Positions 48,341 to 57,729 of a stretch of 64,000 nucleotides of DNA are shown piece after piece. The number at the start of each line of letters is the position of its first letter. Positions within the stretch are counted from its first letter, which is position 1. This DNA comes from Avispirillum sp959601495 (GTDB taxonomy: Bacteria > Bacillota > Clostridia > Oscillospirales > CAG-272). The position numbers and the translations under genes are program-made. The stretch spans positions 62,001-126,000 of the forward strand of contig CAUGPT010000001.1 in the NCBI GenBank assembly GCA_959601495.1, read 5' to 3'. Under the pieces are notes generated by a model, which was given only the letters and a program-made list of their open reading frames with translations, was not told the DNA's origin and did no database searches.

Positions 48341-50680
48341 TTAATCAAGCAGTACAAAGTTAAGCCCGTCCGTATGAGGCACAAACTTTCCTTTGCCTAT
48401 TGTTAGCTCGTCCGTAACCTCCGTTTTACGCAATGTTGTTAAGTCCTTATTGACCGTCAACACGATATTTCCCGCGTGCTTTACGGCAAACTGCGTATTG
48501 TCTATTATGGTTTCGGTCGAGCTTTCCGAGTTTGTAATGTTAATTCCGCGTCGGTCTATCTTTACGTTTGTGGTATATATTTCGTTCGGGGCTGGGCTCC
48601 AATGCGTTTTTTGCTCGCCCTCCACTAACATAAAGTCCGCTACGTAAAGATAATAACCTGTTGTCCCCGCCGTGAGAGTTACGGTATCGCCCGAGGCGGT
48701 AAAGGTCAGCGCGTAATCCGTCCAGGAGCCCGAGGCTTGCGTATCGAAAATATAAGTATCGTTTCCGCCGTTATTGAGCAGCGCGTAGCACCTGTTGCTC
48801 GTTGCTGCACGTGCGCGGAAAGTGAGTGTATATTTCTTGCCGCGTAGTACGGTTATCTCCTGCGATAATGTAGCAATACGCAGCCGAAAGAGAGAGCCCG
48901 AGGAGGTGTTGTTGATAGCCTCCGCCGTTTGCTGTGCTACGACGGAGCCCGAATAGCTCCAATCGTCCGAAACGCCGTTTAAGCCGCTCGAATTGCGGAT
49001 ATTGTTAATTCCGCCCGCCGTCTTTGACGTGTAGGACAGCGTGAGGCTTTCTACCGTCTGCCGCAGTTGTGAAACGGTCGTTTCGAGCGTTTCCACGTCG
49101 CCCGTTAATACGGTTTGAACGCTCGTTATAAGGCTTAATAACTGCTCGTCGGCAGCGACAAAGGCTTGCTCTATGCTGCTTGCGGTTTCTCCGATTTCGT
49201 TTGTTACCTCGGCTTTGTAGTGCTGCGAGATAGCCGAGCTTTGCACGCTGTCCGCTTGCAGCAACGCGCCGTTGAGAATACCCGCGGATATAAAATCCGC
49301 AACGATTGCTCCGTCCATAGTCATAGCGAGCGAATACTCGCCGTTATATCCCGTCGAGGAATACCCGAGCCCGCCGCTATTCCAACGCCATACATTAACC
49401 GCCTCGTCTATTGTCGGCGTGTCGAGTATGAGTATTTCCTGTGGCTTTTCTGCGGGGTTTAGGACAACGTAGCCTCCCGAATGTCCCGTAATAAGGCTCG
49501 TAGCGTTAGCTATTGCCTTTTTGAGCTGTTCGGTAGCCTCCGCTTGTCCCTTTTTAACGGAGCTTTTGATTTCTTGTATTGCCTCTTGCTGCTTGTTTAC
49601 GGTGTTTGCAAACGAGCTTTTAGCGTCGCCCAGAGTAACGCTCTCGTATTTCTCTTGCAGAGAGTTATATACGGTTTTAATAACCTTTGACGTAGCCGCT
49701 ACGCCGAGCTTTGAAAAACGCACGGTAACGGTGTCGCAAAGCTTAACCCTCTCAAGCGGCGCAATGTTTTTATATTCCTCCGTCTGCCAAAGCTGCACGA
49801 AAGAAACGGTAATATTAACTTTTGGTGTGCCGAGGTCTGCCGCCGCAGCGTATGCGGTGGCTTTGGCTCGCAGCTTTTCCTCGGTTATTTCCTCGTTATC
49901 TCCGAAACGGTCGGAAAAGTCCATAATAAAGGCTTTATAATGTCCTATGTCCTCCGCCTCGGTAAGCGGTATAACCTTTTCGGCAAGGTAAACGTACTTT
50001 TCCTCGGAGTTGCCGCTTTCGTCCTGGACGGTATATACCGCATACGGCATTAAATGCGTATAGCACTCCGCTATATTGCTTTCCTGTTTTAGGTCTTTAA
50101 GGTTTTTACCGTACTCGATAATTACGCCGTTATCCTTGCCGCGGTGTAAATAGAGCTTTACTGTAAAATTGTCAAACTCATACTCGCCGCCCCAAACGTC
50201 GAGCAAAGAGCCCGTTTGCCCTCCGAGGAGTGCCCGCACCGAGCACGGCGTTAATATTTCCGTGCTGTTCAGCGTCGATATATTGCTATACGCTGTGAAC
50301 GGGCACGGGAGAGCCGCTCCCTCGATAGCTTTTGTTAAAGCCATTTGCGGGGTTGCGTTCTTAATTGAAAAGCCGAGCAGCGGTATACCGTTAAGGTCGT
50401 AGGAGATATGCTCCGCCGAATATGTAACGATACCGTTTATAGGTTTCGAACTCTTATAAATGCGGAATAACTGCGGCTCGCTCGTTTCGTTGGCTTTTGC
50501 TTTTATAATCGCGCCCTCTATAATTTCGGAGTAAAAGCGTCCCGTAATAGGGTATTGCAGCGAAAGCTCATAGCTGCCGTTGCGCTCCTCCGTTACGGTC
50601 GCTTTTACAGCCTCGGAGAGCAGCCCCACGCCGTTATGAGTAAAGGTTGTTTCGCTTTTGTTGTAGAGTGCGGGTATCAT
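48341..50680 (-). CDS. Tail-associated protein Tal (prophage endopeptidase tail family)
   Basis: A 779-residue baseplate hub protein, gp27-like at its N-terminus (MIPALYNKSETTFTHNGVGL, then EERNGSYELSLQYPITGRFY, both family-typical). Centre and C-terminus carry coiled coil (NTVNKQQEAIQEIKSSVKKG, QLRQTVESLTLSYTSKTA) and a carbohydrate-binding-like beta domain (LSQEITVLRGKKYTLTFRAR). The start at 50680 overlaps the Dit stop as ATGA. It anchors the fibres encoded next. Confidence 0.88.
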   Translation of the reverse strand: MIPALYNKSETTFTHNGVGLLSEAVKATVTEERNGSYELSLQYPITGRFYSEIIEGAIIKAKANETSEPQLFRIYKSSKPINGIVTYSAEHISYDLNGIPLLGFSIKNATPQMALTKAIEGAALPCPFTAYSNISTLNSTEILTPCSVRALLGGQTGSLLDVWGGEYEFDNFTVKLYLHRGKDNGVIIEYGKNLKDLKQESNIAECYTHLMPYAVYTVQDESGNSEEKYVYLAEKVIPLTEAEDIGHYKAFIMDFSDRFGDNEEITEEKLRAKATAYAAAADLGTPKVNITVSFVQLWQTEEYKNIAPLERVKLCDTVTVRFSKLGVAATSKVIKTVYNSLQEKYESVTLGDAKSSFANTVNKQQEAIQEIKSSVKKGQAEATEQLKKAIANATSLITGHSGGYVVLNPAEKPQEILILDTPTIDEAVNVWRWNSGGLGYSSTGYNGEYSLAMTMDGAIVADFISAGILNGALLQADSVQSSAISQHYKAEVTNEIGETASSIEQAFVAADEQLLSLITSVQTVLTGDVETLETTVSQLRQTVESLTLSYTSKTAGGINNIRNSSGLNGVSDDWSYSGSVVAQQTAEAINNTSSGSLFRLRIATLSQEITVLRGKKYTLTFRARAATSNRCYALLNNGGNDTYIFDTQASGSWTDYALTFTASGDTVTLTAGTTGYYLYVADFMLVEGEQKTHWSPAPNEIYTTNVKIDRRGINITNSESSTETIIDNTQFAVKHAGNIVLTVNKDLTTLRKTEVTDELTIGKGKFVPHTDGLNFVLLD

Positions 50681-51399
50681 AAGCAGCACCACCTCGGCAC
50701 GATTTCAAGCCGCGTAACGTTTCCCGTCCAGGCAATAACGTTTTTGCCAGGGGCGAGCGTCGGAAAGCCCGCTCCCGTCATTTTGTTATTTTTGGCTACG
50801 GTGCCCTTGTAGGCGTTCATAGCCTCGGAGTCTATCTCTATATACTCGTCTATATCCGAAAATGTAAACGAGGCATTATTGATAGTGAGCGTTACCGTGC
50901 CGCTGCCCGTTATTTTGATATACGGGGACGACGGGAAAAACTCGGCATTATACAAAGAGCCGCCCGCCGTGAATACGACGGGGGTTTGCCCCTCAAACGA
51001 ATACTTAAACGGCTTACAGCTAAAAGAGAGCGAGAGCGCACCCGTTTCGCGGAGCTCCTGCTCTATATCCGCCTCGTCGTTATAAGAGGCAAGGCGGAAG
51101 TATTTACCGTCGTAGCTGTCCCACAAACGGAAATACCCCGCCTCGGAGAGTAGCCAACCCTTTATTTGATGTGCGAGCACCGCAAAGCTGCGGTCGGTCG
51201 TATTGAGCAACGATAGCTTGTACGGAATAGTAATGTTTTTATAGCGCCCGTTGTCGGTCAAGAGGTCGCCGCTGCGCCCTGGCACGCTCGTATATGTTAC
51301 GTCCCTCGCCGCTCCCTTGTAAGAGCTTTTCTCCGAAATGAGCAAAGCATACTCGAGGGAGCTATGCTCACGAAACATTAAAAACGGTAATTTTTCCAT
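50677..51399 (-). CDS. Distal tail protein Dit
   Basis: A 240-residue distal tail protein linking the tail tube to the baseplate. It has the Dit N-terminal pattern DVTYTSVPGRSGDLLTDNGRYKN... and the ensuing IPYKLSLLN strand, then a galectin-like C-terminal half (PSSPYIKITGSGTVTLTINN). Start ATG 51399 shares a base with the tape-measure stop (TAATG). Confidence 0.92.
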   Translation of the reverse strand: MEKLPFLMFREHSSLEYALLISEKSSYKGAARDVTYTSVPGRSGDLLTDNGRYKNITIPYKLSLLNTTDRSFAVLAHQIKGWLLSEAGYFRLWDSYDGKYFRLASYNDEADIEQELRETGALSLSFSCKPFKYSFEGQTPVVFTAGGSLYNAEFFPSSPYIKITGSGTVTLTINNASFTFSDIDEYIEIDSEAMNAYKGTVAKNNKMTGAGFPTLAPGKNVIAWTGNVTRLEIVPRWCCL

Positions 51400-53582
51400 T
51401 ACGCAAATACAACTCCCTTTCGTCTTATTTTCTCCTCTATAAGCTCGAGCAGCAGCTCAACAAAAGAGTTTACGTCGTCGGGGTTTTCAGCCTTGAGGCT
51501 GTCAATGTAAATTGACTTTTCGCCGAACTCGATTTTTATTACATACTTGCCCTCGGCGTTGTCTGCGCTCTTTTCTGCTTTTTGGAGGTTGATATAATCT
51601 TTGTTTTCGCTTGCGGTCAGCACGCGCTCGCCTTTGTGAAGTAGTGCGGGGTATTCGTCATACGGCACGTATTCCATACCAATACGGAGGCGGGATATTT
51701 CCTTTATGTTTAACCCTTTGCCGCCGATACCTGGCACCCAGTCGGGTATTTTGATTTTATTAAGCCCTCGGATAAAGACGTTAAGCCCGTCGATAATCCA
51801 GTTTATAGGCACCTTAAAGGCGTTTTTGATACCCTCAAATATGTTTGAAAATATCTTTACTACTGCGTCCCAGGCTCCGCGCCAGTTACCCGTAAAAACG
51901 TTCTTTACAAAGTCGATAATACCCGAGAAAACGTTTTTAATGTTGCCTACTACTTTTCCGATACCCTCAAACGCGCCCTTAAATACCGTATTCAATACGT
52001 CCGCCACAACCCCGAGCGCCGCTTTAAGCGGTGTAAGAGCCTTACTTATAAGCCCCGTAAAAAGACTGATAAGCGGCGGGAGAATAAGGTTAAGCAAGTC
52101 GAGCAAAGGCTCGAGGAGCGTAAACAAAAGCTCAAGTATCGGTTTGAGAATAGGAGCTATAAGCTCTATAAGGCTTATAATTACGGGCAATACCGCCTCG
52201 AGCAGACTTGTTAATATAGGCATAAGCTGATTAAGTAAGTCCGTGAGTATCGGTAATATCATTTCCACGATTTCCAAAATAGGCGGTATAATCGTTTCAA
52301 TTAACGTAGTGATTACGGGCAATATCGCCTCGATAATCTGCACTAAAAGCGGCATAACCGTATTTATGAGGTTAATTAAAACGGGTAGGATTGCCTGGAT
52401 TATTTGCAAAATCGGAGGGAGCAATAGCTGTATAAGCTCAATTATTACGGGGAGCACCGCTTGTATAATCTCAATGAGAGGCGGCAAGAGCGCTTGTAAT
52501 AGCTGAATAATAACGGGTAATACCGTGTTAAGGATTTCCGTTATTAAAGGCATAAGCCCCTCTATAAGCTGTACGACAATAGGCAAAATCTGTTGTACTA
52601 TTTGAATTAAAAACGGCACGAGCTGCTGTATGAGATTGATTATTACGGGCAGAATAGCCGTAATAATAGACTCAATCGGCGGCAGTAATGAGCTTATTAA
52701 GTCCATAAGCACTGGGAATAGGGTTTGTATCAGCTCAAACAGCGGGGGTATAAGCTGCTCGAAAACCTCGGTAATAATCGGCGTAAGTTTTGCAAACATA
52801 CTTTGTATCGTAGGCATTGCCGATACGATAAGGTCTGCAAACTGCTTTACGATAGGAATAACCGCCGAGCCTATCGAGTTAAATATACCCATAAAGGCAG
52901 TTTTTACACGGTCGATACTGTCGCCAAGCTCTGCGCCAGCCTCCACCATATCGCCGCTCATTACTCCGCCCAAGTCCTCACACTCTTGTTTCCAGGCGGC
53001 TATACCCTCGGAGCCCTCCGCGAGCAACGGCGCAAGGTCTGCGTAACTTTTCCCGAAAATGTCGTTGGCAAGTGCGTTACGGGTGGTTTCGTCCTCCATA
53101 TCCGCGAGCTTTGCTATAACCTCATTGAAAGCGTCGCCCGAGTTTCCGATTTTGGATATATCTACTCCGAGTCTTTGGTAAGCCTCCGACATAGACTTGC
53201 TGCCGTCCTTTGCGTCGGAAAAAGCCTTTTGCTGCTTTACCATTAACGCCTCGAGCTTTGAGGTTTCCATACCTCCGAGCTTTGCGGCATACGCCCATTT
53301 TTGGTATTCCTCCGCCGAGGTGCCTACTTTCTTTGCCGCGTCGTCGATAGCGCCCGCCGTGTCCGCTACGTCGGTTGCCATTTTATAAGCAGCTGTGCCG
53401 AGAGCAGCCGCTCCCGTTACAACCGCCGTACCTACTGCGGCGGCACCTTTAGCGATTGACGAAAAAGAAACGCCAACCTCTTTACTGCTTTTCTCGGCTT
53501 TTTTCGTGGTTGTATCTATGCTTTTATCTGCGTTTGTATTGTCGATAAGGATTTCTCCGAAAACCGAAAAAATACTTGCCAT
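51399..53582 (-). CDS. Tape measure protein with hydrophobic tandem repeats
   Basis: A 727-residue tail-length ruler. The N-terminal 230 residues contain a PhiMTP-like region (AGAIDDAAKKVGTSAEEYQK, KLGGMETSKLEALM). Residues about 245-490 are a run of 11- and 22-residue repeats of the type (I/V)LPVIIxLIQ, with proline roughly every 11 residues. A glycine-rich segment and a charged C-terminus follow (GLNIKEISRLRIGMEYVPYDEYPALLHKGERVL, a common TMP C-terminal block). Confidence 0.93.
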   Translation of the reverse strand: MASIFSVFGEILIDNTNADKSIDTTTKKAEKSSKEVGVSFSSIAKGAAAVGTAVVTGAAALGTAAYKMATDVADTAGAIDDAAKKVGTSAEEYQKWAYAAKLGGMETSKLEALMVKQQKAFSDAKDGSKSMSEAYQRLGVDISKIGNSGDAFNEVIAKLADMEDETTRNALANDIFGKSYADLAPLLAEGSEGIAAWKQECEDLGGVMSGDMVEAGAELGDSIDRVKTAFMGIFNSIGSAVIPIVKQFADLIVSAMPTIQSMFAKLTPIITEVFEQLIPPLFELIQTLFPVLMDLISSLLPPIESIITAILPVIINLIQQLVPFLIQIVQQILPIVVQLIEGLMPLITEILNTVLPVIIQLLQALLPPLIEIIQAVLPVIIELIQLLLPPILQIIQAILPVLINLINTVMPLLVQIIEAILPVITTLIETIIPPILEIVEMILPILTDLLNQLMPILTSLLEAVLPVIISLIELIAPILKPILELLFTLLEPLLDLLNLILPPLISLFTGLISKALTPLKAALGVVADVLNTVFKGAFEGIGKVVGNIKNVFSGIIDFVKNVFTGNWRGAWDAVVKIFSNIFEGIKNAFKVPINWIIDGLNVFIRGLNKIKIPDWVPGIGGKGLNIKEISRLRIGMEYVPYDEYPALLHKGERVLTASENKDYINLQKAEKSADNAEGKYVIKIEFGEKSIYIDSLKAENPDDVNSFVELLLELIEEKIRRKGVVFA

Positions 53583-53585
53583 AGG

Positions 53586-53926
53586 TTAGCCTCCTTTCCG
53601 TCTGTCAGCCTCGATTATCGGCGCAAACTCCGCCGTTATGTCGTCCGCTGACTTTTCCTTTTTCGGTGCGGGCGGAGGCACTTCCGAAAACGTTTGATTT
53701 ATAAACGTTTCGTAGTCCATAGCCTCCGAGCCTTGCAGCTTTGCAAGGGCATAATTTGCAAGCCATAGGGGGAAAAGCCTTTTTTCCTGTTCGGATTTTT
53801 CGAGCCGTTTTTCCTCCTCGGTTGCAAAAGAAAGCAGCCCACCGAGAGCCGCAAGCGGTAGGCTCTCGATAAGCTGCCAGTCATAATATTTGTGTAAGAG
53901 TGTTAGGTTTCTTGCCCTGCTTTTTT
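53586..53926 (-). CDS. Tail assembly chaperone, frameshift extension (gpT-like)
   Basis: This frame continues the chaperone gene after a -1 shift at the A6 run (plus-strand T6 at 53921-53926; zero-frame codons CGG AAA AAA). The extension reads NLTLLHKYYDWQLIESLPLA, then a Lys/Glu-rich helix and APKKEKSADDITAEFAPIIE, and ends two codons before the tape-measure start. The gene has no good start of its own. Programmed frameshifting here is the rule in long-tailed phages. Confidence 0.8.
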
Positions 53927-54277
53927 CCGCAAGGCACGCTTGAAAAAACTTCTCACGCCCTCGTCATTGACGAGCTCGTTAATGACCTCCGCGGCGTCGA
54001 GTTTCTGCGCCTCTGCGACGCTGATACCCTTATATGCAGCTACAAGCGGCGGGAGGTCGTCGGCAATCTTGCCGAGCTGCGGTGTAATTTCCGCGAGCAC
54101 CTCGCAAGCAAGTACGCCGACCTTTTCTTTTGAAAGTTTCTTGAGAGCGTCTTTTGCGTCCTCTGCGTCTTTCGGCTCCTCGAAAATATCAAGGTTTTTC
54201 AACATAGGGATAATAGGCTTAATATCGAGCTTTCCTACGATTTTAAGCATAATAGGCATAGTTCCGATTGTAAGCAT
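53903..54277 (-). CDS. Tail assembly chaperone (gpG-like)
   Basis: A 124-residue acidic/helical protein between the tail tube and tape measure genes, the standard chaperone position. It contains MLKIVGKLDIKPIIPMLKNL, ALKKLSKEKVGVLACEVLAE and a C-terminal RSFFKRALRKKAGQET. The last residues cover the slippery A6 run, after which a fraction of ribosomes should shift -1 into the downstream frame. Such chaperones bind the tape measure during tail assembly. Confidence 0.85.
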   Translation of the reverse strand: MLTIGTMPIMLKIVGKLDIKPIIPMLKNLDIFEEPKDAEDAKDALKKLSKEKVGVLACEVLAEITPQLGKIADDLPPLVAAYKGISVAEAQKLDAAEVINELVNDEGVRSFFKRALRKKAGQET

Positions 54278-54304
54278 TGTTTGGCTCCTCCTTAAATTCG
54301 ATTA

Positions 54305-54916
54305 TTACTTGCTTACGGCTTTTCCTGCGCCGTCTGCGGCTTGAGTCTGCGCTGTCTTTTCGCTCATATCGGGAGCTTGTGCAATCTCCGTAACCGCCCA
54401 CAAGTCGCCGTCGAGGTCGCTATGCTTGTAGTGCGCCAAAAACTCGAGCGCGAGCTCGCCCTCCGCTTTTTGCACCGCCTTAACATTAAAGCCCGTTTCG
54501 TGCATAGCGTTGTAAATCGCGATTTTTTTATACTTGCCGCCGATTGTTTTAGCGAACATAGTAACGTTTTTAAGGTACTTATCCGCTCCGATAACGCCCG
54601 TAGGCGGGTTTTTAATGGTCTTTCCGTCGTCCGCCGCAATCGTGCAAGTCGGAATTGCAAGCGCGAGGTTTTCCTGGCTCATACAAAGGGTAGTTACCTT
54701 GAGGGACGCGCCCTGCTCCTCGATAACCTGGGTGCCCGTTGTCTTTCCGTGTCGTCCGTCAAATTCAATATCGCGGACGGTAACGGTCGCGGCAAACTCT
54801 CCGCCGCCCCTGGTGGGAGCGAGCAGCCGCTCGTCGGTTTCCCCGTAATTGAGGAAAATAACGCCCTCGTCGATTTGGATTGACTCAATCTGCTTTGTAG
54901 TAAGATTGGTAATCAT
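54305..54916 (-). CDS. Major tail tube protein
   Basis: A 203-residue protein in the major tail protein position. Its features (NYGETDERLLAPTRGGGEFA, VRDIEFDGRHGKTTGTQVIE, QENLALAIPTCTI) match tail-tube proteins of siphophages. It has an unstructured Ala/Thr-rich C-terminus (SEKTAQTQAADGAGKAVSK). GGAGG precedes ATG 54916. Confidence 0.85.
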   Translation of the reverse strand: MITNLTTKQIESIQIDEGVIFLNYGETDERLLAPTRGGGEFAATVTVRDIEFDGRHGKTTGTQVIEEQGASLKVTTLCMSQENLALAIPTCTIAADDGKTIKNPPTGVIGADKYLKNVTMFAKTIGGKYKKIAIYNAMHETGFNVKAVQKAEGELALEFLAHYKHSDLDGDLWAVTEIAQAPDMSEKTAQTQAADGAGKAVSK

Positions 54917-54930
54917 ATCTTTATTGCCTC

Positions 54931-55314
54931 CTAATTGTAAAAAGTTCGAGCCGACATAGATAAACGCCTATGCGCTATATCGTATTCGCTGTCGGCAATA
55001 GCGTTTTGATTGTCAAAGCCGATATGCGCGGCGAAAACGCCGCTTTCGGCAATTACGGCACCCGTAAGCTCATTACGGAGTGTGTCGCATAAGCTCTCGA
55101 GCTGCTCGGTCGCGGTCGGCTGTTTCTCGTCTACCCATATATCGAGATAGAAAGAGGCAAGGTCGCCCGCGGCGAGGTCAATAATATTAACTCCGTTAAT
55201 GACCGCATACGGAAATACTGCGTCTTTCGACGGTGCCTCCTCGTAATAGGTCGTGAGGATTTTATTAACCCGCTCCCGCAGAGTTTTAATAAGCGCCGTT
55301 GTATTTGCTGCCAT
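54931..55314 (-). CDS. Tail terminator/completion protein
   Basis: A 127-residue protein with the pattern ALIKTLRERVNKIL, PYAVINGVNIIDLA and FYLDIWVDEKQPTATEQLE, typical of tail-terminator (minor capsid/gp17-like, DUF3168-type) proteins. ATG 55314 is chosen because GAGGAGG lies eight bases upstream. It precedes the tail tube gene as expected. Confidence 0.75.
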   Translation of the reverse strand: MAANTTALIKTLRERVNKILTTYYEEAPSKDAVFPYAVINGVNIIDLAAGDLASFYLDIWVDEKQPTATEQLESLCDTLRNELTGAVIAESGVFAAHIGFDNQNAIADSEYDIAHRRLSMSARTFYN

Positions 55315-55335
55315 AGGCAACGCCTCCTCTCTGCG

Positions 55336-55641
55336 TCAATCGTCCGCAACCAGGGCTTGACATATAAGCTCGAGGCACTCGTTTTTTACGGGATATGTGC
55401 GGATAACGCGGTACATTGTCCCGTCATACTCAAAGTGTCCCTCTCGCGCATAGTCGCAAGCCTTAATTTCTACGCAAAGCTCGGGGCGGTAGCCCTGGGC
55501 TTGTGCCTGGTAAAATTCGTTTCGCTTAACGCCCTTTTCATTGCAGAAAACCTCTTTTTTCTCGAAAGTCTTAAAAGGTTTTCCGAGAGAGTCGAGCGTT
55601 TCTTTTTCCGAGCACAAATACCCGATTTCTCGCCATAACAT
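55336..55641 (-). CDS. Head closure/head-tail joining protein
   Basis: A 101-residue protein with MLWREIGYLCSEKETLDSLG, RNEFYQAQAQGYRPELCVEI and EGHFEYDGTMYRVIRTYPV, the signature of SPP1 gp16-type head-closure proteins. It follows the connector gene by two bases. The gene normally found next (HK97 gp10) is missing here and lies at 39864-40397 instead. Confidence 0.78.
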   Translation of the reverse strand: MLWREIGYLCSEKETLDSLGKPFKTFEKKEVFCNEKGVKRNEFYQAQAQGYRPELCVEIKACDYAREGHFEYDGTMYRVIRTYPVKNECLELICQALVADD

Positions 55642-55643
55642 AA

Positions 55644-55943
55644 CTACGCCTCCTCGGTATATTCACTCGAAAGCATTAAATGCCGCTTGAGCATAGCGTA
55701 GCTCTCGCGGTACTTGTCGCCGTCTGCGTTATCGAGTCCAAACTCCGCCTTGACATAAACGACGATAGCCCGCTTTATAAGTGCGTCGCTTTCGTCGTTT
55801 ACTTTCTTTTCGGAGATACCGCCTAATAGGAGGTCGGCTCTTGCCGCTCCTATTAGGTCGGTAATTTCCGCGTCAAAACGTGTATGGTTAATGCGTAGAT
55901 ACTGGCGAATACCCGCTACGTACTGCATTGAAATATCCGCCAT
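55644..55943 (-). CDS. Head-tail connector (gp6-like)
   Basis: A 99-residue protein with the gp6-like pattern YLRINHTRFDAEITDLIGAA, DALIKRAIVVYVKAEFG and a tail YAMLKRHLMLSSEY. It comes directly after the capsid gene, where head-tail adaptors lie, and probably forms the ring under the portal. Confidence 0.85.
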   Translation of the reverse strand: MADISMQYVAGIRQYLRINHTRFDAEITDLIGAARADLLLGGISEKKVNDESDALIKRAIVVYVKAEFGLDNADGDKYRESYAMLKRHLMLSSEYTEEA

Positions 55944-55957
55944 TGTTCAGCCCTCCG

Positions 55958-57100
55958 TTAAGCCGTAGCCTTTACGATTTTAACGAAAGCCTCGGTCGCC
56001 TGCACCTTGCCGTCGAACATAGCGCAGCCGAGGAAGTCGTAGGCGTTCTCGCGGGTTACAAACTGCGAGGTAATCGTAACGTCCTCGGGCATATTCCCGA
56101 GGTAGCCTCTGTAAAGGTTGCCGAGGATAGCCTCGTGCGCGGTCATACGGTCGTCGAAGTTCACGGGGTAGCCCATAACGCGGTATACTCCGTTGTCCTC
56201 GGTAACGATATTGTCTTTTGAGTTGTTCATAAGCGGGTGGAAGTCGGTAAAGAAAGTCGATTTCGACATAAGCCACTCCGCGCCGTTGTCATAGCCGCCG
56301 TTAAGCAGCGCAACGGCACCCTGCACGTTTGCGGCAGAAAGAGAGGCGGTTTTTCCAACCGTTACGGAGTTTGTAGCGCTCCAGGTAATGACATTGATAC
56401 CCTGCGCCTCGTTGGTGCCCGTGCCGAAAATAATTAGCTTACCGATTTTCTCGGCAATCTTGCGGGCAATTTTATTAACGAGCCAGGACTCGAAAGCGTC
56501 AATCGCCATTTTCTCGACGGACTTTGAAATAGTAACGAGCTTTGTAACCTCGTAGGCGGAAAGCGTAACGCTCGAGAGAGTGTCGCCGTCTGCGGTAATG
56601 GTTGCGCCCTCGGTATGTACCGCTGCGTCTGCGGTAGTTCCCTCTGCGGGCACCTTTACGCCGCCAGGGACGCGTAAAAGGTCGATTTTGTCGAGCAGCG
56701 GGCAATACTGGTTGACCTTTTCAATGATTTTATTCTGCGTTACGGTCGGAATAACCGCGCCCGCGGAGGAGGTGCCAGTAGTGAGCGCTCGCTGTTCATT
56801 TTCGGTAAGGTCAAGCCCTCTAACGTGCTTGAGCCAGGCGGAGCGATACTCCTTGTCCTGGTCGAAGTTGTCCGCAGAGCGATTGTTGATAGGGTTAGGC
56901 ACTTCATCTACGGGAACGGTGCCCGCTCCGATACCCTCGATAACCGCTTTTCTCTTTTCGAGGTTGGTATATTCCTCGTCAAGCTCGCGGAGCTCCTTTT
57001 CGATAGCGTCGAGGTCTGCTTTTGCGTCAGTTTCCAGTACGCCGCGCAGTTCTACCTTGCGGCTGCGGATTTCTGCCATTCTTTTAATAAGTTCTTTCAT
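55958..57100 (-). CDS. Major capsid protein (HK97 fold)
   Basis: A 380-residue HK97-fold capsid precursor. Residues 1 to about 65 are a helical delta domain (KRMAEIRSRKVELRGVLETD, LDAIEKELRELDEEYTNLEK) serving as scaffold. The mature shell domain starts near 105 (ENEQRALTTGTSSAGAVIPT) and contains YEVTKLVTISKSVEKMAIDA and VQGAVALLNGGYDNGAEWLM. It follows the protease gene by about 23 bp. Confidence 0.95.
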   Translation of the reverse strand: MKELIKRMAEIRSRKVELRGVLETDAKADLDAIEKELRELDEEYTNLEKRKAVIEGIGAGTVPVDEVPNPINNRSADNFDQDKEYRSAWLKHVRGLDLTENEQRALTTGTSSAGAVIPTVTQNKIIEKVNQYCPLLDKIDLLRVPGGVKVPAEGTTADAAVHTEGATITADGDTLSSVTLSAYEVTKLVTISKSVEKMAIDAFESWLVNKIARKIAEKIGKLIIFGTGTNEAQGINVITWSATNSVTVGKTASLSAANVQGAVALLNGGYDNGAEWLMSKSTFFTDFHPLMNNSKDNIVTEDNGVYRVMGYPVNFDDRMTAHEAILGNLYRGYLGNMPEDVTITSQFVTRENAYDFLGCAMFDGKVQATEAFVKIVKATA

Positions 57101-57123
57101 AGTGATTTACTCCTTTTTGATTT

Positions 57124-57729
57124 TTAACAGTAGGTTTTTGCTGTCAGCATTTGACGGCGGCGGCGCTGCTCCTGCTCCTTAAACTCTTTCTCGTGCTCCG
57201 CGGAGAAAAAGTCCCTTGCCGTAGTAATGCTCGTTTCGTTGTATGCGGCAAAATCCACCGCCGAAACGTCGTACAGCTTTTTTATTTTAGTTATCGTCCG
57301 AGTGTGTGTTTCGCGGTCATAGCTGCACTCACGCACAACGAACGAAAAACTCATTTTGTCAACGCGGCGTTTTTGAATATCTCGGTGTAAATTGCGGTGC
57401 CGCTCGTCCTCTTTGTCGAGGAAAGCCGCAATATCGAGCCCTCGCTCCGTGATGTTGTAAGTGAGGGAATTATTACGGGTGCGGGCGTATACGGTAGAGT
57501 CGTTCTGCCCGTGATTTCGGTTAAAGATAAAATCGCTCATATCGCAGCTGTCAAGCGCGCCGCGGGCGATAACTTCTTTATACTCGATACCGTCCTCCTC
57601 AAAAAGCACGGTAGGGGTATCAAAGACAATAGGCGTACCTCGGAGCACGAGCTCGTCGGCGTTGTTTTCGTCGGGAAGTGTAAACGGCTCCGCCGCTCTG
57701 TATTCCCGCTCGTTCGGTTTATATGGCAT
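57124..57729 (-). CDS. HK97-type prohead protease
   Basis: A 201-residue serine protease of the U35/HK97 prohead family that removes scaffold domains. The catalytic His is in FIFNRNHGQ and the Ser in VDKMSFSFVV, and a DVSAVDFAAYNETSITTAR block precedes the C-terminus. Its ATG shares bases with the portal stop. Confidence 0.93.
   Translation of the reverse strand: MPYKPNEREYRAAEPFTLPDENNADELVLRGTPIVFDTPTVLFEEDGIEYKEVIARGALDSCDMSDFIFNRNHGQNDSTVYARTRNNSLTYNITERGLDIAAFLDKEDERHRNLHRDIQKRRVDKMSFSFVVRECSYDRETHTRTITKIKKLYDVSAVDFAAYNETSITTARDFFSAEHEKEFKEQEQRRRRQMLTAKTYC

Noticed and set aside
51399..53582. CRISPR-like regularity in the tape measure gene
   Set aside because: Repeats are in-frame 33/66-bp coding repeats with no identical direct repeats or spacers.
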